64,000 nt of DNA from Bacteroidota bacterium (GTDB lineage Bacteria > Bacteroidota > Bacteroidia > B-17B0 > Aurantibacillaceae). Each line of letters opens with the position of its first letter. The first letter of the stretch is position 1. Where the stretch lies: the NCBI GenBank assembly GCA_016711805.1, contig JADJSH010000011.1, positions 105,773 through 169,772 on the forward strand, written 5' to 3'. Below, one piece after another: positions 44,343 through 53,711 of this stretch. The notes under the pieces are model-generated. The model made no database searches. It worked only from the letters and a program-made list of their open reading frames with translations, and was not told where the DNA came from. A program made the position numbers and the translations under genes.

Positions 44343-46355
44343 TTATGTAGTTCCTTCTTCAATTTGCTTTAGAGCTTCAGCAACAGTTTCGGTTGGTAAT
44401 AAGCAGCTATTGTTTTTACAAACATAAATCAATGTTTGTCCTTCAACATATCTGTTTTTTAGCAATGGTAAATCTGATGTTTTATCGCTTAAAGCAAATA
44501 TCACATTTGGAGGGCTTTGTTTATATAGGCACAATAATTTTTCATTAACACTTTTACCAACAATTACTACTTCGGTTTGCGGTTTCAAATTCCGGAGTAA
44601 TAATAAGGCCCAATTACTATATCCTGGCCCATAACTTTCAATCTCTTTAATTACTGATTTTAATAGCTTTTGGGAGATTTGACGATAGTTAGTATCATCA
44701 AAATAAACAGATAATGTATACAAATTAATAGCCATTTGTGAGCTCGAAGCAGGAATTACGTTGTCGCTCCATTCGGCTTTTCGAACCACTAATTTCTCCT
44801 GACTAGAATCAGTAAAGTAATAAGTATTTTGTTTATCGTCGTAAAAATGTTTTAAAGTGTAATCCGTCAATGCTTTAGCTTTCAATAACCAGTTTTCATT
44901 TGCCGTAATTAAATACACCGATAAAAAGGCATCAATCACAAAAGCATAATCTTCTAGAAAGCCAGAAATAGAAGTGCTATTATTTATAACGCGAAGTAAT
45001 TTTCCATGTTCTTTATAGTAATTTTTTACTAAGTAATTAGCATTGGCTAATGCGAGTGTTTTAAATTCCTCTTCTTCAAAAACTAAATAAGCATCTGCTA
45101 GTGCCTTACACATTAAGCCATTCCAAGAGGCTAATACTTTATTATCTAATCCTGGTTTTACTCGTTTTTCTCTGACATCCAATAAAATGGCGTTACAAGC
45201 TTTGATTTTTTGTTGAAGTTCAGAAATAGATACATTGTATTTTAATGCAATGATTGATTCTTCTGTATCACGCATCAATACATAGTTTTCATCTTCCCAA
45301 TAACCAATATCATTCACACAGTAATAGTCAGCAAAAATCTCAAAATCATCTTTTAATAATTGAAGCAATTCTTCTTTTTGCCACACATAGTATTTTCCTT
45401 CTACGCCTTCACTATCAGCATCTAAAGCAGAATAAAATCCAAACTCCGAATTGCATAATTCATGTTTTACAAAATCAATAGTTTCGTAAACCACTTTTTT
45501 GTACAATTCATTTTTAGTTTGTTTGTATGTTTGACTATATAAACTAACCAATTGCGCATTATCGTACAACATTTTTTCGAAGTGCGGTACTTTCCACAAT
45601 ACATCTGTACTATATCTCGCAAAGCCTCCACCTAATTGGTCGTAAATGCCTCCCCAAGCCATTTTGGTTAGGGTTAAATCCAAATGTTTTTTGATGATTA
45701 AATCGTTTTCGTAAAAATGATAATTCAATAAAAACAAATAATTATTTGGTAAAGGAAATTTTGGCGCACGGTTTGGTCCACCTTGTTCATTATCAAATCC
45801 AGACTTCCATTTATTGACTGATTTGTAGAGTGTTTCAATTTCAAAGTCATTTTCATCAGTTGCTTTCGGAATTTCTAATTGCTCCAATCCGTCAGTTAAA
45901 TGGGCTGCGTATTCGTATGCTTTATCAGGATTTGTGGCAAATAAATCGGCTAAGTTATTCAATACATTGATCCATTGATTTTTTGGAAAATAAGTTCCAC
46001 CATAAATCGGTCTTCCATCTGGTAAAGCAAAACAATTCAAAGGCCAACCTCCTTGCCCTGTCATTAATTGCACGGCGCCCATATATACCATATCAATATC
46101 AGGACGCTCTTCTCTATCAACTTTTATATTAATGAAGTTTTCGTTCATGATAGTTGCTACTTGTTCGTCCTCAAAACTTTCATGTTCCATTACATGGCAC
46201 CAGTGACAAGCGCTGTAGCCAATACTCACCAAAATGAGTTTATTTTCTTTCTTAGCCAATGCTAAAGTTTCTTCATTCCATGCGTACCAATTAACAGGGT
46301 TGTTGGCATGTTGGAGTAGGTAAGGACTGCTTTCGTGTTGAAGTAAATTTGGCAT
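44343..46355 (-). CDS. DUF255 thioredoxin-fold / glycosidase-like protein (SSP411 family)
   Basis: This 670-residue protein belongs to the family of YyaL and mammalian SPATA20. It has an N-terminal thioredoxin-like domain with the signature SIGYSACHWCHVMEHESFED near residue 45-65 and the CHWC active site, and GGWPLNCFALPDGRPIYGG, then an (alpha/alpha)6 barrel-like domain (VPHFEKMLYDNAQL). There is no signal peptide, so it is cytoplasmic. The exact reaction is not known. It follows the FGE-domain membrane protein in the same direction, about 40 bp apart. Confidence 0.93.
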   Translation of the reverse strand: MPNLLQHESSPYLLQHANNPVNWYAWNEETLALAKKENKLILVSIGYSACHWCHVMEHESFEDEQVATIMNENFINIKVDREERPDIDMVYMGAVQLMTGQGGWPLNCFALPDGRPIYGGTYFPKNQWINVLNNLADLFATNPDKAYEYAAHLTDGLEQLEIPKATDENDFEIETLYKSVNKWKSGFDNEQGGPNRAPKFPLPNNYLFLLNYHFYENDLIIKKHLDLTLTKMAWGGIYDQLGGGFARYSTDVLWKVPHFEKMLYDNAQLVSLYSQTYKQTKNELYKKVVYETIDFVKHELCNSEFGFYSALDADSEGVEGKYYVWQKEELLQLLKDDFEIFADYYCVNDIGYWEDENYVLMRDTEESIIALKYNVSISELQQKIKACNAILLDVREKRVKPGLDNKVLASWNGLMCKALADAYLVFEEEEFKTLALANANYLVKNYYKEHGKLLRVINNSTSISGFLEDYAFVIDAFLSVYLITANENWLLKAKALTDYTLKHFYDDKQNTYYFTDSSQEKLVVRKAEWSDNVIPASSSQMAINLYTLSVYFDDTNYRQISQKLLKSVIKEIESYGPGYSNWALLLLRNLKPQTEVVIVGKSVNEKLLCLYKQSPPNVIFALSDKTSDLPLLKNRYVEGQTLIYVCKNNSCLLPTETVAEALKQIEEGTT

Positions 46356-46398
46356 GTAAAAGTAATTTGATCAAAGGTAATCAAAGCTTTTTTATATT

Positions 46399-47838
46399 CT
46401 ACCAAAATGGTTTTTTATACTCAGGATCGTTTGGATTTACAACGACAATTCTAAAACCAACAAAAGGGGAGCATGTATTTGTGTTAAAATCTTGTTCCAG
46501 TTTTTGATAGTCTTCTTTGTTTTTCCAACTTAAACCTGATAACCAAATGCGGTCCGTGTTTTTTTGTGGCACCATTTCGGATACATGACCAATTTTTCCA
46601 AGCACTTTCATACGATCTATATATATTGTATCATTTGTAACAGTTTTGTAATAATTGAATCCCAACTCAAAGAAATTCAAGGTTTGTTTTTCGCTCCAGC
46701 CATAGCGATTTGTAGTAAAAATGCTGTAAAGTGTATCTACACATTTCACTCGTTTCTTTACTAATTCAACTCTATTGGTAAATGATTTACTGACCAATCT
46801 TGAGGTTTCATCATAAATAGTATTATAGCCCTTTTCAAAAGCTATTTTGGCATAACCCTCGCGAGCAGCAAAAATCCATTCTTCATCATAAGGTAATCTA
46901 ATTTTTAGGGCGTTAGCTTTTAAGCCGTTTTGCTTTGTGTAAATTTTAATTTCATCTTCTAGCCATTTACAAAATAGTTTTGCCGCTTCATAACTAATGT
47001 TTACAACTGGAAAATCATTATATTTTTCATTCTGAAAATATGCATTGGCTAAGTTAGTGAAACCCTGTTCCTTCCAATTTTCATTAAGCACTTTACATGT
47101 TAAATAATCCTCATTTTTATTTTGAGCTAATAAATCAGCTAAAAATGTTTTGTACTCCAAATTTGTGATTCCCACATTTCTGATAGTGAATGCATCTAGA
47201 ACAATTGATTTACCTGCATAATCTGTCTCAAAGGCCGGTATTTTGGTGTACAAGCCTTTGTCTGATTTAACAAGTGCTTTTAGGATCTGCTCTTTAATAT
47301 TCTTGTATTTTAATTTGTCTTTTTCGGTTAAGTATGGAACGCTTTGTTCTATGTTTTCTGAATATTGAGTAAAATTATTTTTATCAATACTCGAATCTAA
47401 ACTAATGGTAGAATTTAATATTTCTGGACGACCAAAAGTATCTCTGATTTTTAAACTAAGTGTATTATTATCTGGGGCTATTTTTTCTTTTTCTGAGTTA
47501 AGTACTTGTGTTTCCTCAGTATCTATATTTTGATTGGTTTGAATAGAACCACCAATAGTTGAATGATTAGTGTCTAAATAAAAATATAACAGTAATGCAA
47601 TTAAGAGGCTAATGCCAAGAAGAGAAAAAAGCAATTTCATACTTGAAAAACCATCTGGTTTATTTTGCAATTTGTTCAGTAGTTCTTTTTCTTTTTTTGT
47701 ATTGATAGTAGTATCGTAGTTTTGCGCTAATATAAAATTTGCTTCTATTTCGTTTACTGTATGGCTATTCTCTTCAAGATACAAATCACGAAGTAAGCCA
47801 TCTAGTTCATTTTCATTTATGGATCCTTTTTCTGCCAT
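46399..47838 (-). CDS. Membrane protein with cytoplasmic N-terminus and periplasmic FGE/GldJ-like domain (probable anti-sigma)
   Basis: This 479-residue protein has a charged cytoplasmic N-terminus of about 67 residues, a single membrane span about residues 68-88 (LLFSLLGISLLIALLLYFYL), a linker and a C-terminal domain of the formylglycine-generating-enzyme (SUMF1) fold. Domain landmarks are FTIRNVGITNLEYKTFLADL, FPVVNISYEAAKLFCKWLE, RLPYDEEWIFAAREG, GHVSEMV and GFRIVV at the end. The region around WLSGLSWKNKEDY matches the position of the GGSW motif. It begins 2 bp after the sigma factor gene, so an anti-sigma role for the N-terminus is likely. The catalytic Cys pair of true FGEs is not obvious, as in GldJ/GldK. 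Confidence 0.75.
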   Translation of the reverse strand: MAEKGSINENELDGLLRDLYLEENSHTVNEIEANFILAQNYDTTINTKKEKELLNKLQNKPDGFSSMKLLFSLLGISLLIALLLYFYLDTNHSTIGGSIQTNQNIDTEETQVLNSEKEKIAPDNNTLSLKIRDTFGRPEILNSTISLDSSIDKNNFTQYSENIEQSVPYLTEKDKLKYKNIKEQILKALVKSDKGLYTKIPAFETDYAGKSIVLDAFTIRNVGITNLEYKTFLADLLAQNKNEDYLTCKVLNENWKEQGFTNLANAYFQNEKYNDFPVVNISYEAAKLFCKWLEDEIKIYTKQNGLKANALKIRLPYDEEWIFAAREGYAKIAFEKGYNTIYDETSRLVSKSFTNRVELVKKRVKCVDTLYSIFTTNRYGWSEKQTLNFFELGFNYYKTVTNDTIYIDRMKVLGKIGHVSEMVPQKNTDRIWLSGLSWKNKEDYQKLEQDFNTNTCSPFVGFRIVVVNPNDPEYKKPFW

Positions 47839-47840
47839 GT

Positions 47841-48398
47841 TTAAATGGTGTTAACGCACTTGTTTACTTTATCAGTTAGTATTTGTTTTGCCCTTAAATA
47901 ATACACTTTAAGTTGCTCACTTGGCTTATTCACGTATTTAGAAATTTCGTCGTAAGAGAAATTCTGAGCTCTCATTAACAACAACACTCTTTTCCAATCT
48001 TCAAACTGCTCTAATGTTTTTTTTAAGCAATTCATGTATGGGTTATTTGAAACAGGTTCTTCTGTAGTTTCTTCTTTTTCTGATACATATTGTCCGTGTT
48101 TTTCTTCTAGAACAATGGTTTCAACGTATTTATTTTTCTTTTCATTGTAATTGTTTCTTAAATTATTGATAAATATTTGATAGATGAATCCATTGAACTT
48201 GCTTTCATTTTCAAATGTGTATTTGTCGATCACTTCAATAATTTTGTATAACGTTTTATAAACTAATTCCCAAGCATCATCTTCACTCACATTCCATTTA
48301 CTCACGGCATAACCATACAATTTTTTGCCATACTGATTGTATAGTGCAGTGATTGCTTTCTTATCTTTTTTTCGTATTTCCTTTACTAAGTCGGTCAT
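47841..48398 (-). CDS. Sigma-70 family RNA polymerase sigma factor
   Basis: This 185-residue protein has an ECF-like region 2 (ALYNQYGKKLYGYAV, GFIYQIFINNLRNNYNEKK) and region 4 (WKRVLLLMRAQNFSYDEISKYVNKPSEQLKVYYLRAKQIL). Region 2 is rather diverged. It lies 57 bp after the PorP/SprF gene and 2 bp before a membrane protein with a cytoplasmic tail, the usual place for its anti-sigma partner. Target genes are unknown. Confidence 0.88.
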   Translation of the reverse strand: MTDLVKEIRKKDKKAITALYNQYGKKLYGYAVSKWNVSEDDAWELVYKTLYKIIEVIDKYTFENESKFNGFIYQIFINNLRNNYNEKKNKYVETIVLEEKHGQYVSEKEETTEEPVSNNPYMNCLKKTLEQFEDWKRVLLLMRAQNFSYDEISKYVNKPSEQLKVYYLRAKQILTDKVNKCVNTI

Positions 48399-48455
48399 TT
48401 AAAGATTCTGTATCTGAATTAAAGTTAAGTAATTTCATTTGCTTTTCAGTTAATT

Positions 48456-49409
48456 TTAAAAACTCGGACAACTATCTGGTCGGTGTCTTGGTCTTGGTTT
48501 TTTGCAACCAAATTGTATTTGTAAAGAAACTTCATGTGAACCTGCTGTATTGTTTGATAATTTAGATATAGTAACATCATAGCTATAGCCTATTTTTAAA
48601 TGATCTGCCTGTAAGCCTATTAACACAATAAAGGCATCGGAGTTGCGGTACCATAAACCACCAACAAAATTTCCTTTAACAAAGTACATTCCTAAATTTA
48701 ATTGGGTAAAATTTTGTTGTTGCTGAAATAAAATATTTGGAGAAATAAACGATTCGTTACCTTTTTCAAGAGAGACCATTGCTCCTGCATGAGCTGTAAT
48801 TTTCAATGGTAATTTTGACGAACCTTGCAAACCTTCGTCTGGCTGGGTTAAATGATGACCAGCTATCCCTAAGTAGTATCGTTTACTGTAAATCATTGCG
48901 CCCCCCGAGAAATCGAGATTTGTTTTTGATTGAGAAGGGATTTGTTCATTTGTATTCCAAACAAATCCTCTTCTGGCATCTATCATATCGCCGAAATTTA
49001 GTTTTGTTTTGTCTAAAGTTTTTTGAAAAAATCCAGCTTGTAAGCTAGCTCTGATAGAAACCTTGCGGCTAATGGCTAAATGATATGAATATATTAATCC
49101 AACTTGTGTTGATTTTAATGTGCCATGCGCTTGATCATCCTGCGTTACAATAAAACCTAAACCACCGTTGATGGCATCTACATGCTGGTCGTAAGACGCA
49201 CTGTAAGAAACATATGTTCCTGATAAATTAGGCCACTGGTTGCGATAATTCATGCAAATTCTTGGACAGCGAACACTCCCCGCAAATGCAGGATTTAAAT
49301 ACAATGGATTAGCATAAAATTGTGTGAACTGAAGATCTTGTGCTTGTAAAGTTGTTACAATAGCAAAAAAAATAAATACACTTAGTTTAATAATGCCTCG
49401 TAATTTCAT
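48456..49409 (-). CDS. PorP/SprF-family type IX secretion membrane protein
   Basis: The signal peptide (LSVFIFFAIVTTLQAQ) is followed by the PorP/SprF opening QDLQFTQFYANPLYLNPAFAG, then a series of beta strands typical of the outer-membrane barrel (such as LGFIVTQDDQAHGTLKSTQVGLIYSYHL). At 317 residues the length fits. SprF/PorP proteins are outer-membrane partners of T9SS-secreted surface proteins. The C-terminus has a basic, Pro/Cys-containing tail (CKKPRPRHRPDSCPSF). It is followed by the sigma factor gene in the same direction. Confidence 0.93.
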   Translation of the reverse strand: MKLRGIIKLSVFIFFAIVTTLQAQDLQFTQFYANPLYLNPAFAGSVRCPRICMNYRNQWPNLSGTYVSYSASYDQHVDAINGGLGFIVTQDDQAHGTLKSTQVGLIYSYHLAISRKVSIRASLQAGFFQKTLDKTKLNFGDMIDARRGFVWNTNEQIPSQSKTNLDFSGGAMIYSKRYYLGIAGHHLTQPDEGLQGSSKLPLKITAHAGAMVSLEKGNESFISPNILFQQQQNFTQLNLGMYFVKGNFVGGLWYRNSDAFIVLIGLQADHLKIGYSYDVTISKLSNNTAGSHEVSLQIQFGCKKPRPRHRPDSCPSF

Positions 49410-49721
49410 TTTGTGTAAAAGCGTTAAGTGCTTTTTAACTATAACAAAATGAGGTTACACTTTTTTAAAAAATGAAGGCTTAAATAGTGAACAATTCAGC
49501 TAAATAGCCTCATAAAATAAAAATTAAAATATTGGTTATGTGTTAGTTAGATGATTTTTCGAAAAATTATGGCGAAAGTTATTTTGTCTATTTTTTGAAT
49601 ATGAATTAATACGAATATACCAGTCTGTTTATGCGATGATTGTTAATTGCTTTAAATCCAGATTCGTATATTCGTAAATAAATTCGTAATCATTAATCGT
49701 AAAGATTCGTGACTAAAAAGG
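49410..49721. other. Intergenic region with inverted repeat upstream of porP/sprF
   Basis: The 312 bp between the PorP-like gene and the metallo-hydrolase contain no gene that can be supported. TACGAATATAC at 49610-49620 is the exact inverse of GTATATTCGTA at 49666-49676, and the motif ATTCGTAA recurs several times to about 49710. The PorP promoter must lie towards 49410. Confidence 0.5.
49610..49676. repeat. Inverted repeat TACGAATATAC / GTATATTCGTA
   Basis: The perfect 11-bp arms are separated by 45 bp. Nearby copies of ATTCGT extend the element to about 49710. It resembles dispersed intergenic repeats known in the phylum from memory; only one copy is seen here. Confidence 0.55.
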
Positions 49722-50360
49722 TTAAACTAAGAAAGGATTATTCATTCTCTCAAAACCAATCGTAGTTGGCATGCCATGTCCGCTATACACTTTCATATCA
49801 TCTCCTAAAGGCATTAATTTTTCTTTGATAGATTTTATTAGCGTGTCATGATCTCCCATTGGTAAATCGGAGCGACCAATACTTCCATAAAACAACACGT
49901 CTCCACCAATTATAAACTTATCCTCTAAATTATAATAAGATATGCTTCCTGGCGAATGCCCTGGAGTATGCAATGTTTGTAAAGACGAATTTCCAAAGCG
50001 AATCACATCGCCCTCTTTTATAAATTCTTTGGGCATTGGACTTTGAATAGTTGGTATGCCATACATATTTGCTGTTGCAACCTGTTTTTCAATAAAGTAA
50101 ACATCGTCTTTATGCACTTCTGGTAATATGTCATAAGTGTCAAATACATATTTATTACCATTAATATGGTCGATATGAGCGTGCGTTAAGATTAAACGCT
50201 TCACATTTAAGTTATTTTGTGATATAAAATCGCTTAATTTTTTGTTTTCGCTAGCAGTGCTATTTCCTGGGTCCAATATGATACATTCATTGGTTTCATC
50301 CCATAAAACATAGGTGTTTTCCTGAAAAGGACCGAAGGCAAAATAGTGTACGTTTATCAT
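49722..50360 (-). CDS. MBL-fold metallo-hydrolase (glyoxalase II-like)
   Basis: This 212-residue protein has the metallo-beta-lactamase signature LTHAHIDHINGN (HxHxDH) near residue 60, the following metal His in LHTPGHSPGSISYY, the Asp in IIGGDVLFYGSIGRSD and the final His in YSGHG. Proteins of this type hydrolyse S-D-lactoylglutathione or related thioesters; the substrate is not proven. There is no signal peptide, so it is cytoplasmic. It is divergent from the following gene, 49 bp apart. Confidence 0.9.
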   Translation of the reverse strand: MINVHYFAFGPFQENTYVLWDETNECIILDPGNSTASENKKLSDFISQNNLNVKRLILTHAHIDHINGNKYVFDTYDILPEVHKDDVYFIEKQVATANMYGIPTIQSPMPKEFIKEGDVIRFGNSSLQTLHTPGHSPGSISYYNLEDKFIIGGDVLFYGSIGRSDLPMGDHDTLIKSIKEKLMPLGDDMKVYSGHGMPTTIGFERMNNPFLV

Positions 50361-50409
50361 AGTATTTTAAAGAATTATTCGCTAAATTTAGGGCTTATTA
50401 TTCAATTTA

Positions 50410-53400
50410 ATGAAGCGGTTACTTTCTTTATTTTTTCTAGTGCTATGTATTAAAACTACGTATGCACAGTTCTATTATGGTTCTCAATTAGAATTTGGAA
50501 AAAACCGCATGCAATATCAGTCTTTCAACTGGACTTATTTTGACTTTGAGCGCTTTAGGGTTTATTTGTATGAAGGTGGACAAGAAATTGCTAGATATAC
50601 TGCTACTTCGGTTGATAGACAATTACCCATCATGGAAAAACGTTTGGATTTTCAATTAGATGATAAAATTGACATCATTGTTTACAATAACCAAAACGAC
50701 TTTAAACAAAGCAATATTGGATTAGCATCTGAAGAAAATGGAAACATTGGAGGGGTTACTCGAATTATTGGAGATAAAATTTTCATTTATTTTACGGGTT
50801 CTCATGCTGATTTGGATAAACAAATTCGCGCTGCATTAGCTGAGTTAATGGTTGACCAAATGATGTATGGTGGAAGAACTAGAGACATAGTTAGAAACTC
50901 AACATTGTTAGCTTTACCCGATTGGTTTAAAAACGGCCTGATTGCTTATTTATCAGAAGGATGGAATTCATCCATAGATAATCGAGTAATGGATGCCATA
51001 CAAAATGATAAATTTTTAAAGTTTAATCAATTAACTGGTAAAGAAGCAACCATGGCTGGGCATGCTATGTGGTATTACGTTGCCGAGGAATATGGCGAAG
51101 CGGTGATTCCTAATTTGTTATATATGACTAAAGTGAGCCGTAATCCTAATAATGCTTTTTTATATGTGTTAGGAACATCCGTTCAATATATGACTAGTGA
51201 GTTCACTAATAAAATGGCGAAACGTTATTTTGATTATAGAGATAGTACCCGTAAAAATCCTGTCACTGAATCTGTTCTTAAAAAACAAAAAAAATCACGT
51301 CACTATTATCAATTAAAGGTGAGTCCTGATGGGCAAAAAATAAGTTATGCAACTAACGAATTAGGGCAGTATAAAGTTTTCATCAATACAATTGGCGAGA
51401 AAAAAGTTAAACGTTTAATTAAATTAAATCCAAAATTAGAGCGTTTAGAAGATAATACCTATCCCTTAATTGCATGGCACCCTAATAACACAGTGGTGTC
51501 GATGATATACGAACGTAAAAATGTTTTGAAACTTCATACTTACGATACAGAAAGCAAAGAAACAAATAAGAGAAATGTGACTGGCTTTGAAAAAGTAAAC
51601 AGTTATGCGTTTTCGCATGATGGTAAACGTATTGTGATGAGTGCTGTTAAAAAAGGAAAAGGTCAATCTGATATTTTTATCTTCACCTTAAATTCTGGTG
51701 GAGTAGAGCAAATTACCAATGATGCCTGGGACGATAACAACCCTGTGTTTGTAGATAACTCAAAAGGCATTTTATTTCAATCCAACAGAACACATGATAC
51801 TATCAAAGGAAATGAAGACGCAAAATTGTATTTGAAGTTTTCTAAAAATAGCGATGTATTTTATTATAATGCAGCTACTAAATCTAATTTATTATATAGA
51901 GTAACTAATACTCCTGATGTAAACGAAACCAGTCCCCAAGAGTATAGTAAAGGTGTTATTGCCTATTTAGGAGAAGCTAACGGTGTTTATAATAGATATG
52001 TTGGTGTGTTAGACAGTTCGATTGCCTTTGTGGATACCACCGAACATTATCGTTATTTTTATAATTCAAAAGCTATTACGAATTACCAAAAAAATATTCA
52101 GGAACATCATATCAATGCACGTTATACTAGATATGCTGAAATAATAATTGATAATTTTAAAGAAAGATTAATAGTCTCTCCATTAACTCCAATAAATGAT
52201 TTAAAGCCTATCACACTTAATAACACTTGGTTTAAAGCCGTTCCTCGAACCAATTTAGCGGACCCCGATAAAATTATTATTACCAATCCAGTTCGTCGCG
52301 ACGAAAATTTAGGACAGAAAACAGCTGACACGACAGCTAAAAAAACAGAAGGAATAGATTTTGAGACATATGAATTAAAGAGTGAACCGAAGAAAGAAAA
52401 ACAAAAAGAAGTCGTAAACGCTAAAAATGATACTATCTCAAAATCGGGATTGGCAATTCGAAATCCTCAGGAAGTTGGCGGCAATTCTTCTGGAGAATTG
52501 CGTTTTCCTATTCAGCAAAATTACTACACTAGCTTTAAAACCGATCAAGTTGTAACGCAATTAGATAATTCCTTTTTAGGTACTAACTATCAGCGGTTTT
52601 CAGGAGGTGGTAGCCCGGTTTATTTAAATCCAGGACTAAATGCATTGTTTAAAATTGGCTTAAGCGATTTATTTGAAGACAAACGTATTGTTGCTGGATT
52701 TAGAATTTCCGGAACATTGGACAATGAGTATTTATTAAGTTGGGAAAATAGAATTAAGAAAGTTGATAGGCAATTAGTTTTACATCGACAATCATTTTTA
52801 AAAGTAAATGGTTATGCTGGTGTTGCAAAAATATTAACACATGACGCACGTTATACTTGGAAAATTCCATTTAGTGAAGTGTCGGCAACTAAGTTGTCTG
52901 TCATGTATCGTAATGACAGAACTGTGTTTGCATCAGTTAGTGATGAGAGCTTACCAGCTCCGAATGTTTATGACAATTACGGCGGTGCTAAAGTAGAGTA
53001 CATTTTCGATAATACTAGAAAACGTGGATTGAATTTATATAACGGTACTCGATTTAAAATGTGGGCCGAGTATTGGCGATTAATTAAAAATGAACAACAT
53101 GATTTATTAACGTTTGGTTTTGATTTCCGTAATTATAAGAAAATTCACAGGGATTTAATTTGGGCCAATCGAGTTGCTGGTGCCACATCTTGGGGTAAAG
53201 ATAGATTAGTATATTACTTAGGAGGCGTTGATAACTGGCTAAATCCTCAGTTTGATAACAGTATAAACATTGTAAAGCCTGAACAGTATCAATTTCAAAC
53301 TTTAGCTACTAACTTACGTGGCTTTAAACAAAACATTCGTAACGGAAATAATTTTGTAGTATGGAATAGTGAAATACGTTGGCCAATTTTTAAATATTTA

Positions 53401-53706
53401 TTAAACCGACCTATTCGTTCCGATTTTGTTCAAAATTTTCAAATTATTGGATTTGGAGATCTAGGAATGGCATGGTATGATAAGAATCCGTACAGTGATG
53501 AAAATGTTTTGAATAAAAATGTATACGTGGGTAATCCTGTCACTCTAACTATTTTTAATCAAAAAGAACCAATTGTAGGTGGTTATGGTTTTGGTTTACG
53601 TTCTCGTTTATTAGGTTATTTTATTCGTGTTGATTTTGCTTGGGGTGTGGATGATAGAAAAGTTCAAAAAGGAATGACGTATTTGTCTTTAACAACAGAT
53701 TTCTAA
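50410..53706 (+). CDS. Large TolB-propeller and outer-membrane barrel protein with degenerate peptidase domain
   Basis: This 1098-residue protein has a signal peptide (MKRLLSLFFLVLCIKTTYAQ). Residues about 30-260 resemble the peptidase MA-like (gluzincin) fold, but where HELxH is expected the sequence is AALAELMVDQMM, and the glutamate position reads LPDWFKNGLIAYL, so it is probably inactive. Residues about 290-520 are a TolB-type beta propeller (LKVSPDGQKISYATNE, FSHDGKRIVMSAVKK, QITNDAWDDNNPVF). Residues about 720-1098 look like an outer-membrane barrel (FDNTRKRGLNLYNGTRFKMW, FGDLGMAWYDKN), ending in TDF. The likely role is in outer-membrane assembly or secretion, not proven. Confidence 0.75.
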   Translation: MKRLLSLFFLVLCIKTTYAQFYYGSQLEFGKNRMQYQSFNWTYFDFERFRVYLYEGGQEIARYTATSVDRQLPIMEKRLDFQLDDKIDIIVYNNQNDFKQSNIGLASEENGNIGGVTRIIGDKIFIYFTGSHADLDKQIRAALAELMVDQMMYGGRTRDIVRNSTLLALPDWFKNGLIAYLSEGWNSSIDNRVMDAIQNDKFLKFNQLTGKEATMAGHAMWYYVAEEYGEAVIPNLLYMTKVSRNPNNAFLYVLGTSVQYMTSEFTNKMAKRYFDYRDSTRKNPVTESVLKKQKKSRHYYQLKVSPDGQKISYATNELGQYKVFINTIGEKKVKRLIKLNPKLERLEDNTYPLIAWHPNNTVVSMIYERKNVLKLHTYDTESKETNKRNVTGFEKVNSYAFSHDGKRIVMSAVKKGKGQSDIFIFTLNSGGVEQITNDAWDDNNPVFVDNSKGILFQSNRTHDTIKGNEDAKLYLKFSKNSDVFYYNAATKSNLLYRVTNTPDVNETSPQEYSKGVIAYLGEANGVYNRYVGVLDSSIAFVDTTEHYRYFYNSKAITNYQKNIQEHHINARYTRYAEIIIDNFKERLIVSPLTPINDLKPITLNNTWFKAVPRTNLADPDKIIITNPVRRDENLGQKTADTTAKKTEGIDFETYELKSEPKKEKQKEVVNAKNDTISKSGLAIRNPQEVGGNSSGELRFPIQQNYYTSFKTDQVVTQLDNSFLGTNYQRFSGGGSPVYLNPGLNALFKIGLSDLFEDKRIVAGFRISGTLDNEYLLSWENRIKKVDRQLVLHRQSFLKVNGYAGVAKILTHDARYTWKIPFSEVSATKLSVMYRNDRTVFASVSDESLPAPNVYDNYGGAKVEYIFDNTRKRGLNLYNGTRFKMWAEYWRLIKNEQHDLLTFGFDFRNYKKIHRDLIWANRVAGATSWGKDRLVYYLGGVDNWLNPQFDNSINIVKPEQYQFQTLATNLRGFKQNIRNGNNFVVWNSEIRWPIFKYLLNRPIRSDFVQNFQIIGFGDLGMAWYDKNPYSDENVLNKNVYVGNPVTLTIFNQKEPIVGGYGFGLRSRLLGYFIRVDFAWGVDDRKVQKGMTYLSLTTDF

Positions 53707-53711
53707 TAGTG

